64,000 bases of DNA from Daphnia pulex. Taxonomy: Eukaryota; Arthropoda; Branchiopoda; Diplostraca; Daphniidae. The notes under the pieces are model-generated. The model saw only the letters and a list, made by a program, of their open reading frames with translations. It had not been told where the DNA came from and did no database searches. Shown in pieces: positions 1 to 10,640 of the stretch (positions are counted from its first letter, which is position 1; every line of letters begins with the position of its first letter). A program made the position numbers and the translations under genes. The DNA is taken from positions 6,439,001-6,503,000 of the forward strand of contig NC_060026.1 of NCBI RefSeq assembly GCF_021134715.1. The letters are read 5' to 3'.

Positions 1-940
1 TTTTAGAAGAAACTTTTTTTATATCGTAGCTATATCCTAGGCCGTCAATCAGGGCATTCCTATTATAAATGATTCATTATACTGAAACTAAACAAAAAAA
101 TTTAATAGTGGTACCTTTGCCATAAGTATACGTGTACCAATTAGGTTTCACTGTGATATCCTCTTTTCTTCATTCTATAATTATTGACGCGACCACACTT
201 CCTCCACGTCCCAAGCCGTGGCTTGAAGAAGATACGGGTTGAAATTGTTATAGAAGTGCTCTGTGTTTTCAAATTCAGTTTCCGATCGATTCATGTGATG
301 TCAATAAATCGTATCAGAACTTTTGTTAACCTATTTCAGTTTTTAACTATACCGCTGTTCTTGATAAATTTGGTTGGTTTAGCTAATAAAAGGTTTTTAT
401 GTGATGGTCTCATTTCAAACGTAACGTTCTATACGTCAGTGACAGTTGGTTTCTTATATTTTTGTTTTCTGGTTTCTTTCTTTCTTATTTTCTTCGGTGA
501 CATTTGTTTTATATTCCTGTTAAATACAATTCCAAGGGAATGTTTTCCTTTTTCTTTGTTGCAAAAACTAAAAAGTGACATTGTTATATTTTAAAAATGT
601 GACTTGACAATGAATACGATGGCAATGTGGGAATATATGTGTTGAATTTTCCAATGGTTCCTGAAACTTTATTTTCACACAAATTTACTACTCTTGGAAA
701 AACTGGGAACTGCAGTAAAACTTATTACTAACACAAGAGATACCTGTCAATGTTGTTTATTGTCATTTATGTACAAATGAACATGTAGACTGAAAATATG
801 AGACTCAAGAAGGGAATCAAACATCTAATGTTTTGAACACAATTTTTTCGTCTTCTGGTCTTACTGATTAGCTGGATTGGTAGGCAGTTAATTCAACAAG
901 AATGGCTTGGCTGCCATCTTCCCTCGTCTTTACTTCATGC
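1..940. other. AT-rich stretch, no gene supported
   Basis: This stretch is AT-rich. A plus-strand open frame of 136 codons (184-594) is dominated by F, L and I and has no recognisable domain or splice context. It may be the 3' flank of something outside the window. Nothing else is supported here. Confidence 0.4.
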
Positions 941-1674
941 TTAATGGTGTGTTTGGACTGGGATGGGAAGGTTGATCTCGATGGAGCCTTTGGGAGCTTG
1001 AGCCTTGTGCAGTCGGGTGAACTTCAGATCTTCTTTCAAAGCCAGAATTTTGGGAACACAAGCTGACATCTCTGCTTTTTTTATTTCTATAAAATATTCT
1101 ATAACCGCCAACATTGACCCTGATCCAGAACCAACTAAACGAAAACGAATTTCGGTGGCGCCGTTTGGGAGGACGCAGAGCATGATGACTTTTTCTTGCT
1201 CTGTTACGTGGTCTTTGTAAACAGAGACGAGGATTGGTTGGTTATGATGATTAAACCTCGAGTCCAGATTTTCAAAAGCAGTAGCACCTTCTTCATTTAA
1301 TTTGGAAACTTTTGTTACGCTTCTACTGCTGCTGCTAGACTCATTTGAGGCAGTCACTTCAGCTTGTCGCTTCCGTACTAAATAAATTAATATAAATGTA
1401 ATTCAAATACTAAAAAAATTAAAAGGCAAATGCTTACATAAAAGACCAGTTGAGCTTTTCAATTCGTTGAACACATTACGAAATACAGCCAGCGAGAAGC
1501 CAGAAGTTTTAAAGATTTCATGTGCTTCGAAGATAGTTTTAGGTTGAGTAGTACGTTCAATGGCACCGTCCTCAAACAATTTTTCGAGAAAACAATAGCC
1601 GGATTGCTGGAATCACGAATCCAACGCGTAGGCATCAAAGCCATGAAAAAGCAAAGGAATTGAACTAGTATTTG
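941..1674 (-). pseudogene. two-exon gene remnant of unknown function with an in-frame stop
   Basis: I do not recognise this protein. Minus-strand exon 1438-1674 follows a good pyrimidine tract and CAG acceptor and ends in a GTAAG donor. Exon 941-1377 follows a TTTAG acceptor. The phases match across the 60-bp intron, and the second exon runs about 145 codons to a TAA at 941-943. It carries a Ser-rich patch and the stretch FRLVGSGSGSMLAVIEYF. The first exon reads like protein (LLFHGFDAYALDS, then FQQSGYCFLEKLFEDGAIE) but has a TGA at 1613-1615. Either the gene is broken or the true first exon starts just after that stop, at a weak TTCCAG acceptor. No upstream start exon was found, so a 5'-truncated pseudogene is the more cautious reading. 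Confidence 0.42.
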
Positions 1675-1767
1675 CTGCACACGTGAGAAAAAACTAAAAG
1701 ACTGTATGTCGTCTGCTCTATTATTGCCAGATTTGATAAAATAAGTGAAATTTTTTTTTAAATTCAA

Positions 1768-3045
1768 TATCTGTGAAATAAAGCGTATTTTGACAAAATG
1801 TAAGCGTAATTATTTTTTAACAAAATAAGTTTTTACAAAATAATATCGAGAAAGAAAAAGTTGTGTTGTTTTTGGAAATTAACTTGTGGTGGGTTTTGCA
1901 AAACTTGCAAACTTTTGCTCGAAACTGAAAACGCAACCCACGCAAACTCGATCAGTAAGTGATAAATTGGCACAAGTGTAGCAAAAATTTGTTCTTCAGA
2001 TTAAGTTACGCCTGTAAACATAATCTTGTGCCTGAAAACCCATCCAAACCATAATTTGTGCTATTGCAAGAACAGCAAAACCCTCTCGTTCTCTACTTTT
2101 TCTGTTTTCAAGGTTTTTATTTTCGAAAGTTTGCGTAATTTACGTATTTTTTTTAGTAATTTTCTTAAATTCGAATCGTTTAGATAATGATAAAATGATA
2201 TTTCCCCTATAAGTAAAAATATCAACTTTAAGTAAAAAATATCAACTTCAAATCATGGGGATTCTTTCAAAGCAGTAGCTTCCAATTAGTTGTAATTTCA
2301 CAACCAACAACAACTGCATACGTTTAAAATCTTAGCGAAACGGATATCCACCGACAAAATACGCTTCCCAATGTTGCTTAAAATAATAAGAGAATTTGAA
2401 GAAGGTAGCAATGTTTGTTTGTGTTTGTTTTATTTGTAATAACGAAGATAAACTGCCATGCAAACCTGTGGATTTGGTATTATTCTTTTTTTAGTTTAGT
2501 TTAATTACAGTGATAAATTAAATATTATTATTTCTTCCAGGATTTTAAAATTGATTTACTACACTACTACTTTAATTACTACATTACTACTATTTACTAC
2601 TTTAACACAGAGCCATTTTCTTCCGAACCAATCAATTCGATGGAAAAACTGTTGAATAATAAAAAATAGATATGATACATAATGCAGTTGTACGAGGTTT
2701 TATTCAATAGACTCGTTCACATACGTGATATTTAAATAAAACAGATTAAATATTATGAGTTACTTTTTTACTGATTCACAGTCACATGAAGAACAGGGAA
2801 TTAAAGGGATAAACAGTTTTCGGTGGTTTCAGCAACCTTGATACGGTTGCGATCCACACGCACACAGTGTATATTTAAACACCTCCTCTCATTTGAGCAT
2901 CTATTGTTGAATTTCCATTTCCATTTCCACATGGTTTACTGAATCAAGGACTAGGGAGTGCCTTAGTGAATATATCTGCTCATTGCTCAATCGCATTGAC
3001 ATAGGAAAAGCGGAATTTTCCTTGTTAGCACTCCCAGATTCCCCT
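1768..3045. other. AT-rich noncoding stretch
   Basis: Positions 1768-3045 contain short AT-rich low-complexity runs, for example repeated TTTACTAC around 2565-2600. No open frame has coding character and no structured RNA was recognised. Confidence 0.4.
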
Positions 3046-3396
3046 TGCAGTCCCAGAGACGTCCCAAACACGTCACTTTGAGACGTCTGAGATGTACTTG
3101 GCACATAGCAGATTCCCAAGTTTACATTCCTAGGACGTGTCTTTTACGTATGGCCAATGTCCGCTTCGCCGAGATCTCATTGCGGTCCCTATCCCGTCCC
3201 ATTGGACGGACTTTAGACGTACTTGGGACGGAAAAGGGATCTCAAGAAGTCATTAATAATAAATCTTTTTCTGGACTCTGAATTTCGTTCCTTTTTTCCT
3301 TAGTCTTCTTTTTCTCATGAGTGTTTGTTGTTCCGACATTTTTTCACGAACGCTCATCCGGATATCCGGACGACAAGTTTTTTTGTCAGAGTATGC
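3046..3396 (+). repeat. left inverted-repeat arm
   Basis: This arm is the reverse complement of 4725-5074. Recognisable shared blocks include CGTCCCAAACACGTCACTTT at the outer end and ATCCGGATATCCGGA near the inner end. Both arms happen to contain open frames (78 and 81 codons) that translate to the same peptide. That is a consequence of the repeat and not evidence of a gene. Confidence 0.85.
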
Positions 3397-3986
3397 CATG
3401 GTTTAAATTTTAGAGAGAACGATTGAGGGTCGCTGAGTCGTGTTGCTTGCATCGTTCAAATTAAATAGTTACCATAGAGATATATATCTTCGAGTCCAGT
3501 CCTAATATTTGGAATTTTTTGCTGAAAGTCATGATAATCCTTCCCTTTTGATTGATTAACCCCAAACTTTAACTTATAAAGCATATAGGTATGTATATAT
3601 TTTCTTTCTTGCCCTGTAGTTAACAATTACCAACTTAAGAGGGTAATTGAAAGTGTAAGTGAGGCTAGTAAAACCGAAAGTTTCTTACTTGATATTGATT
3701 TGTCACTTGAAGCACAAGTGGCGGTGTGTGGAAAAAGAAAAAAATATGTACTATATGTAACATTACTGTAAGATATTACAAAGAAAGGAGTTCATTTACC
3801 AAGCTTAAGTGATTCATCAGTGATGTTGTATTACTCGGGACACATTTTAAAAATTTTGACAAGGGTTGTATCGTATTCCACCACTGCCATGTTTATTCAA
3901 CAGTTTTGAGTTAGAAGAATGTTCTATAGTTCATGTATGTTTATGTTTTTAGGAGGAATTAGGAAAGAAAACATCCGAATTTCAAA

Positions 3987-4429
3987 ATGAGTGACGAAGC
4001 TTTTAAAAATATTCTCAACATGAGATGGCTCAGGAGGGGTGGTAAGCGCGGCGGACACGGTCGTGGCGGGCCCGGCGGACGCGCTAGACGAGGTTGTTAA
4101 CTTAAATATTCTTGTTGAACATTAATTTTATCTTGAATTTTATTATAGGTTCGTTAAACGACAATGATTGGGTGTGCACAGCATGCGGATGTAAAAATTT
4201 TGAATGGAGGTCTCATTTCTTCCATTGGAATGTCCCACGTTCCGCTGCAAATATGGAGGAAGAACCCATGGTTTGGGAATCCCCCGTCGCATCCCAGATA
4301 GGAAATCTTTTCCCAAGGCGGGACCAAAGCCGTGCGGATGGTGCGGTGGGCACAGGGGAATCTCTAAGATGTCCCATTGCGAGCCCTTATTTGAACACGT
4401 TACTCATTTTCATCTTGTCGGATACGTGA
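3987..4429 (+). pseudogene. damaged RanBP2-type zinc-finger gene fragment inside the inverted-repeat element
   Basis: Exon 1 (3987-4092) starts at ATG and encodes an RG/GG-rich leader (residues 1-36, GGKRGGHGRGGPGGRARRG). A 56-bp intron with GT-AG ends leads to exon 2 (4149-4429) in matching phase, giving 128 codons. Exon 2 opens with DWVCTACGCKNFEWRSH, the first half of a RanBP2-type zinc finger (W-x-C-x2-C-x3-N). The third and fourth zinc cysteines are replaced by Phe and Trp (FFHW). After PRSA the frame turns into unrelated sequence. Another frame across 4243-4420 stays Cys/His/Gly-rich (CGWCGGHRG), which suggests a frameshift. RG-rich plus RanBP finger is typical of RNA-binding proteins of the FUS/TAF15 or ZRANB2 kind. 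I infer a captured, decaying copy. Confidence 0.5.
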
Positions 4430-4585
4430 TTTTTTACTCCCTCTCGTAGAAGTCTCTGATGCGTCCCGTTTTTATTTTTTGGCTCCATCTCCAAACTTAG
4501 AAAATTTCGGAGAAACTGTCTTTGTTTTTTCGCGGCAAAGTTTGATTCTAAAATCTTATGATTAACTTTATCTTAAAAACTGTAG

Positions 4586-4659
4586 ACATGAATTCGTGGC
4601 TCATCTGTATAGTATTGGCTTCCCACCACGACGATCCGGGTTCGATCCCCGGTTCAGGT
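4586..4659 (+). tRNA. tRNA-Gly-like sequence, degenerate (pseudo-tRNA or SINE head)
   Basis: These 74 nt have a 7-bp acceptor with one mismatch (ACATGAA with TTCAGGT), a perfect T arm (CCGGG TTCGATC CCCGG, containing the B box) and an anticodon loop CTTCCCA that reads TCC (Gly). Only 3 bp of the anticodon stem pair, and I could not fold a convincing D arm. A functional tRNA is therefore unlikely. A decayed tRNA gene or tRNA-derived SINE fits better. It sits between the zinc-finger fragment and the right inverted-repeat arm. Confidence 0.4.
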
Positions 4660-4724
4660 ACCTTATTTCATCAACTATGCTGTTAGTATGCAGAAGATTT
4701 ATGAAGTATTTTCCGGTAACCCTT

Positions 4725-5074
4725 TGCGTACTCTGACAAATGAACTTGATGTCCGGATATCCGGATAAGCGTTCGTGAAAAAATGTCGGCACAGCAAACA
4801 CTCATAAGGAAAAGAAGAGTAAAGAAAAAAGGAACGAAATTCAGAGTCCAGAAAAATATTTATTATTAATGACTTCTTGAGATCCTTTTTCCGTCCCAAG
4901 TACGTCTAAAGTCCATCCAATGGGAAGGGATAAGGACCGCTATGAGATCTCGGCGAAGCGGACATTGGTCATACGTAAAAGACGTCCTAGGAATGTAACC
5001 TTGGGAATCTGCTATGTGCCAAGTACATCTCAGACGTCTCAAAGTGACGTGTTTGGGACGTATATGGGACTGCA
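4725..5074 (-). repeat. right inverted-repeat arm
   Basis: This arm is the reverse complement of 3046-3396 with a few substitutions and 1-3 bp indels, for example ACGTGTCTTTT on the left against ACGTCTTTT here. The divergence between the arms means they are no longer being homogenised, or that insertion was not recent. Confidence 0.85.
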
Positions 5075-5929
5075 CTGTGCTATCTGGGATGTTTCGCATG
5101 CCAAAGACCATTTGAAGCCTTTCAAGCTATATCCGATCGAAATTCCGCTGATAAGATGTCACAAGCTAAATCAGATCAAAATTCTGATGATGAGATGTTC
5201 TTGCTCCTTGAGTCGGTCGGACTCACGCGCTATTTGAGTAAAATAATTTGTTTATTGAAGTTATCCAATTGTTGAATTTCATTTTTCAGATCTATTCACT
5301 TCCAATGATATCGGGGTCATTCCGCTGAAATCGAATTAATTTTGGCGCTCGACATCACCGATTTTTTTAATTTTTTTACAGTGTGTTCATTGTGATCGTA
5401 TAAAATTTTCTGTAAAGGGAAAAATTTTTCCCGTTTACAGAGTGGGAGATAAAAAATCCTAAAGTTTTGGTTTTTTTAATTAAAAAAATTGATTTTTTTC
5501 GTTCAAATTCAATTTGTTCCGATACCGTTTTTGCTATAGATTTAATAAACAGATGAAAGATAGAGAATTTTTTTCTCTTTTTTATCATCTATTTGGAATT
5601 CAAATTAAATTAAAAAAAAGTAAGGATATTGGGGTTTAAACATTTTTTTTTAAAAAGGTCTTAGCGAAGATATGTTAACTTCGATTTGAAAATTTTTTTA
5701 CTCATCAATAGCTCTAATGTGTGCGCATCTCGTGTAAAATTTTCAAGTTTTACCCACGCTTTGTTAATTAGTTATGCATGTTTAAATATTTTTCAATTCT
5801 CCGTTTCAATTGCACAGACCCCTTCACTGTCATGGCAGGGTTTCCCTAGAGTAGCCACCGTGCCCGTTGAGTGGCGCTAGTGTTCTCTGTGCAAAAGATA
5901 TGGCAAATAAATAAATAATAAGTGGACGA
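5075..5929. other. AT-rich stretch without a gene
   Basis: The stretch is rich in A and T homopolymers (5365-5700). No coding frame, RNA or clear repeat boundary was recognised. Confidence 0.4.
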
Positions 5930-6512
5930 CTATCTATGGTCCGCAAGAAGCACGAAGTGTTCGGTGCAGTTTGAAGTACCAATAACAGAGACGCTCTGGG
6001 CTTCCGGATAAATAACCCGACCACAGATGAATACACTTGTCTCAGTTTTACCAGCGAGGTTACCAGAATCTTCAACCCACTTGGGTTAGCAGCCCCTATA
6101 ATAAAAAAGGCAATCATAAAAAGACTTCGTGAATTAGAAATCAAGGGGCTGAAGTAGTCCGACCCCGTGGAATGAGCCGATCGTGCGTGGTGGGAGTCGT
6201 GTTTCCAGATCATGCAAGAATTGGCCCATATATCCATTGAACTTTGTTTATTTCCGGAAGAAGAAGTCATCGCCGAGTCTCAGCTTCACATTTTTGGAGA
6301 TGCTGCGGAGGAGGCATACGCCAATGTGGAAGATGTCCCTACCCATGGACTACTTAAGCTAGAGGACGGGTCTCTTCGACAAATCCTATGTCGGCTACCA
6401 TTTTTTTTTGTTACTTTAATGAATCGAGCTTCAAAAATGAGCTAGAGTCTATTAAATTATCCCTATGCGGGAATTATTTAATTTCGGTGATATTTTAATT
6501 AGAAATTGACGT

Positions 6513-6707
6513 AGGTGTTCGTTAGTTGTCGCCGCCTAGCGGTGATTGTTGGTTTACCACTCTATGATTCTCTGGTTTTGTTTTGGTTTGGTTTAATTAG
6601 GTGCGTCTGCTATCTGTGATTCTCTGGTGATTCTCTGGATTCTGTTTGTTTCTAAAGACCATAGTTTAGAAATCTTAGCGCTAGGTGGAGACAACCAACG
6701 AACACCT
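6513..6707. repeat. 195-bp MITE-like inverted-repeat insertion
   Basis: The ends match as inverted repeats for about 35 bp with a few mismatches. The left end begins AGGTGTTCGTTAGTTGTC and the right end is its near reverse complement, finishing GAACACCT. The insert lies between two pol blocks of the BEL/Pao copy, so it arrived after that copy. No target duplication was obvious. Confidence 0.5.
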
Positions 6708-8031
6708 CTCCCGTCCCCTCAAAATTTAACCGCAAATATCTTTTAATTTAATATCTTCACAAGAAAGGTGCTTTGGAGACTTAGAATAGCTTTTTAAATC
6801 TCTATCGATTGACCCTTCTTTAAAAAATATGATTAAAAATCCACCCGACAAGCTATAACACGGCGGGATAGGACGAGAGACCCGTCCTCTAGCTTAAGTA
6901 GTCCATGCCCTACCCAGTACCACAGCGGTCAAATCATCGCAATAATTTTGCAGGCAAGCAACAATTTGGCCTCAAAGAAGATATGTCGGTGCCAAAACTG
7001 GAGTTTAATGCAGCTTTATTGTCCTCCCGTGTCGCCGCCACCGTCTAAAGCTGCCACATCCATATCCCACACACCGCAGATATTTCTGAACGGACAGCAG
7101 TACCGCCCGTAATTGGATAAGAGCCACCGCCTCATTTTATCAAATCTTCGTTGCTAACCAAAATGGGGAAATACAGACGTTACCGGGGAGCGACGAATGG
7201 CGTTTTGTCCCCGGTAAACTGAACCCTGTCGACGCTGCTACACTTTCCGCCATCGGAGAAGAAGTTTGGCCAAGGATCTGGCAAGATGGCCCGGAATTTC
7301 TACTTCAACCCGAATCAGTCTGGCACAAGGATCTGCCTTGGATGGCCGCAACTGCAAAACTCAAAGCCACCAAATTATATCACGCCAAGACAACCTAGGA
7401 TCATCCTCCTTTACTGCAAAGCAAACCCCACTCACGGGAAAATATTAGAAGTTGTGCATGGTCAGATGCATCACGCCGGAACTGACTATTTGTTCGCCAA
7501 ATTATGTCAACATTTTTGGATTATTCACGGAGAGAGCTGATCAAAAAGATGCGTCGACTGTGTCCAACAAGGAGAGAGCAGTACAAATTGCTCAACTGAT
7601 GGACGATCTACCAGTCGTGCGACTCAATTCTTATTCTCCACCTTTTTCTCACATGGCGGTTGAATATTTTGGTCCTATAGAGACGAGTCCTGGCCGTAAT
7701 AGAGTGACAAAGCGGTACGGAGCACTCTTCACTTGTCTGGCGACAAATGGGAGTCCCTGTCCTCCGAAGATTTTCTACAGGTTCTTTCGTCATACCTGTC
7801 ACTGCCCACTCTTACAATGGAACGAATTTCGTCGGAGCGGAGCAAGAGTTGAAAGATGTAATATTGTCGCGTACAGTTTAACACAAACGTCGATCATCGA
7901 GACGATTCTGGGAAACGACGATAAGGGGACGACTGTACTTAGACGATGATGACATAAAGTCACCTTGGATTTCCCTACATTTAAGACGACCCCCCTAGTA
8001 GTCGTAAGAGTGGAGTCGAGTTGGGACCTTT

Positions 8032-8085
8032 CTGGTGTGTGATGGGTCTCTCGTTTTACTGGTGTGTGATGGGTCTCTCGTTTTA
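8032..8085. repeat. two tandem copies of a 27-bp unit
   Basis: The unit beginning CTGGTGTGTGATGGGTCTCT occurs twice head to tail, with start-to-start spacing of 27 bp. It lies inside the decayed retrotransposon and looks like a local duplication. Confidence 0.75.
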
Positions 8086-8994
8086 CTGCTGTTGGGCACT
8101 GTCGTCCGTTTTCGTGTCTTGGGAGTGACGGCAGTGCATGTGCTTTGGTGGAGGCTGGGCTCGTGCAATCACAGAGTCAGCTCCGTTAAACTACACCACT
8201 GGTCGGCCACAGCAACGTGAAGCCCGCATTGACCCGCCCGTGACAATATATATTTGACGAACAATATCGTCGATATTGTTAATCAACTAAAATAGGACCG
8301 AAGCTGTCGCAGTTCCGAAAAGAAACGGTAATCGACTTGTATTTAGCCTCCCCGAGCGCCGCATTTTGGAGGAGCTCTTGAGAGCTTGGCGTGTTCTACA
8401 AAACGCGTTCTGTACCATGCCTTGGATTTGGAGAAGAAAGCTAGCTCTACGCTACCCAGCGGACGAAATTTTACGGACTCTTTTTGCAAAAATCGACGGA
8501 TTTCTCAATTCTCGTTCTTTAATCTATGCTAGTTCCGATCCGGAAGACTTTCTTGCTATTCCAAAAGAGCAATTTCGCAACGTCCTGAAGATGACTAAGT
8601 TGTTTTGGGACTTATGAACGAAACTGCCTCTTCCGTCGCTAGTTACGAGAAAGAAGTGGCAAAATCAGCTCAGAAGAACCTTGCCGTCGGTGATGTTGTC
8701 CTACTGCTAGATCCTAATCAACCGTGCGGTTTGTGGAAAATTGGTCATGTTAATCAAGTTTATCCGGGAGGAGACGGACCGAACGCGTACTAGTACGCGT
8801 ACACGTCAAGATGAAAACGGAAGACGGAGAGTATCGTTCATCGTCTAAGTCTTTTCGAGCAAGCTACCGTCGCAGATGTTCATCCGAAATCATCATCCTT
8901 TATCAAAATAGTCTCCTTATTTCATTTTGAATTTACTCATCTGTTCATTCTTTACTTATCTTGTCCACCGGATGTTACATATTCGTGGGGAAAA

Positions 8995-9640
8995 TGTTGC
9001 GGCGAGATAAGCGCAACTTAATCTCTGCCTTTTGGCAACACTTAAATTAACGTCAAGCGCGATTTCCAACTCTTCCCTCCCAAACCCTTAGTGTAAATTC
9101 TTCTGTTCTTTCCTGTGACGTGAAGCCCATGCTTATTTGTTATTTTCGAAGCAGACAGTTACGAAGTCCTGTCACGATTATATTCTTTACATTCTGTGTT
9201 TCGTGTAGTCATCTCCTGAGTCTCTGAGTATATTTGTAGCTACCAATTGCCTGACCAATTGTCTAATTTGTGAATGTGTTTGTTATTTCTAGTTTCGGTT
9301 TATTTCCGTTCTGCACTGTCAGTCTGAACGTAACTCTGAATGTTTAACTGACCTGGCTCTTGGTAACTATTCAAAACTGTTTGTTATCTATTCTATACCC
9401 ATTGCTGCTTGTTCTAGGCCTTTTTGTCTGTATTTCCTATCTGTGGTTATATTGGTCTGGGTGGCCACTCATGCTTGCTCGTGCCATCCCAGGTACGATT
9501 TCTCATTATTCCGTTCCGTTCCACTTTATTAATTCTTTCTTTGTTGGTTTAGACACCTCACCATCTACACACATAAACTTTCATGCTTTGTGGTATTTTG
9601 TGTCGTGCATGAATCTCAACTTCAAAGAATAAATTCCATA
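8995..9640 (+). repeat. probable 3' LTR of the BEL/Pao copy (end uncertain)
   Basis: A purine-rich tract (GTGGGGAAAA) is followed directly by TGTTGCGGCGAGATAAG, the usual polypurine-tract to LTR arrangement. It comes about 130 bp after the integrase C-terminal block ends. AATAAA occurs at 9628-9633. No matching 5' LTR copy is visible in the window, so the right border is a guess. Confidence 0.45.
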
Positions 9641-10640
9641 TGGCTGCAACAGTCTTTCGGAGGAAATCTCTGGAGGTTCTCAACTTATAGCGTCGGAACG
9701 AAATCTGAAGGGGTATTTAATCAAATAAAGGTTTTTCTTAAAAAATTTGAAAGAGGGGAAGGCGAGGAGTTTTCCTGAGTCCCAATTTCGTAAGGGAAGA
9801 GGTTTATAAAAAAAGGTTGTTCCTGGCTTTATTCTGTGCAAATATGATATAAAGGAATATTTAAAATAAACTCGAGGAGACAGCTAAGATGCTTCTTTTT
9901 TGTCACGTCTTTGAAAATGTCACCATAATTAGCCGTGTATTAAGAGAATCAAATTAAAATATCTCTTTAACGGGAGAGAAATGTCGTAAGTTCACTTACG
10001 CCAACAAATAAGGCGTGCAGAGACGAACACGCCTGAACATGTATTTATTTTGAATGTCTTCTTCTTTTCGGAATTCGGTGCACTTTATTGTGAGGATTTT
10101 TAATATTGTAAATAAAGAAATCAAAACAGCATCAAAATCCGAAAAAAACTTTAAAAATATAACAAAGCAAGTTCGTCTTCCCGCGTCTTATTGTTGGTAT
10201 TTTCAAAGATCATGAAAATATATCATAAGCTGTCGCCTTATGATGTTTGTTTGTTCATTAGTATTCCTTTTTATATATTTACAAAAAAGATTGAGCGAGA
10301 CAAAAACTTTTTTTTTCAAATACCTTCCCTTACGACGTTGGGACTTGGGACATGGGAAAATTCCTCACCTTCCACTCTTATATTTTTATGATCTTAAGAA
10401 AATTCCAGCATCAGACAAATGAAAATGTCACCAAGCCCTTCTCAAATCCTGTTGTTATTAATTAATTTAATCGATTTAAACTTATTTGTACAATTTAATT
10501 AATTTTGAATGATTCGAATGAAGATGGTGGGTGGCAACTGTTGTACTTTTTTGTTTGAGGGGGGGGGGGGGCGTTAGTTAAAGAAGCAATAGTTTTGGGG
10601 GACTTTTTTTCAATGGGGGAAATCGTCGCTATCCCATGTG
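9641..10640. other. noncoding stretch with a 13-G run
   Basis: The stretch is AT-rich with a poly-G run at 10559-10571. No gene was recognised. It separates the two BEL/Pao copies. Confidence 0.4.

Larger units (their letters stand above)
3046..5074. mobile_element. 2-kb element with about 350-bp terminal inverted repeats
   Basis: The two ends are long inverted repeats (3046-3396 and 4725-5074). They match with only scattered substitutions and small indels, and both begin TGCAGTCCCA when read inward. A further partial match (TCCCAGAT) lies about 10-15 bp outside each arm, so the true ends may be near 3030 and 5091. The interior carries a two-exon zinc-finger gene fragment and a tRNA-like sequence. 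I see no transposase, so the element looks non-autonomous: a foldback or Pack-type element is possible. I found no convincing target-site duplication. An ordinary inverted segmental duplication is the alternative. Confidence 0.7.
5930..8994 (+). mobile_element. decayed BEL/Pao LTR retrotransposon, 3' part of pol
   Basis: Successive plus-strand frames, broken by stops and frameshifts, match BEL/Pao pol in order. A reverse-transcriptase C-terminal block lies near 5980-6180 (IFNPLGLAAPIIKKA), followed by an RNase-H-like start near 6280 (QLHIFGDAAEEAYA). The block VPKLEFNAALLSSRVAA is near 6995, then DEWRFVPGKLNPVDAAT near 7190 and DGPEFLLQPESVW near 7290. An integrase region follows (SYSPPFSHMAVEYFGPIE near 7630, NGTNFVGAEQELKD near 7820). 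The integrase C-terminal end is near 8440-8860 (AKIDGFLNSRSLIYASSDPE and NLAVGDVVLLLD). The element would be replicated by reverse transcription, but this copy is truncated upstream and cannot encode a full polyprotein. It is interrupted by a small inverted-repeat insertion at 6513-6707. Confidence 0.8.

Noticed and set aside
184..594. Plus-strand open frame of 136 codons rich in F, L and I
   Set aside because: The composition follows the AT-rich DNA, and there is no recognisable domain or splice context. It may be membrane-like only by chance.
2901..3281. Open frames on both strands over the left inverted-repeat arm
   Set aside because: The same peptide appears in the opposite arm because the DNA is inverted; this is repeat sequence and not a gene.
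5830..6270. Minus-strand open frame of 146 codons
   Set aside because: It is antisense to BEL/Pao reverse-transcriptase sequence that is recognisable on the plus strand.
9360..9632. Hydrophobic 90-codon plus-strand frame
   Set aside because: It lies in the probable LTR and has no family resemblance.
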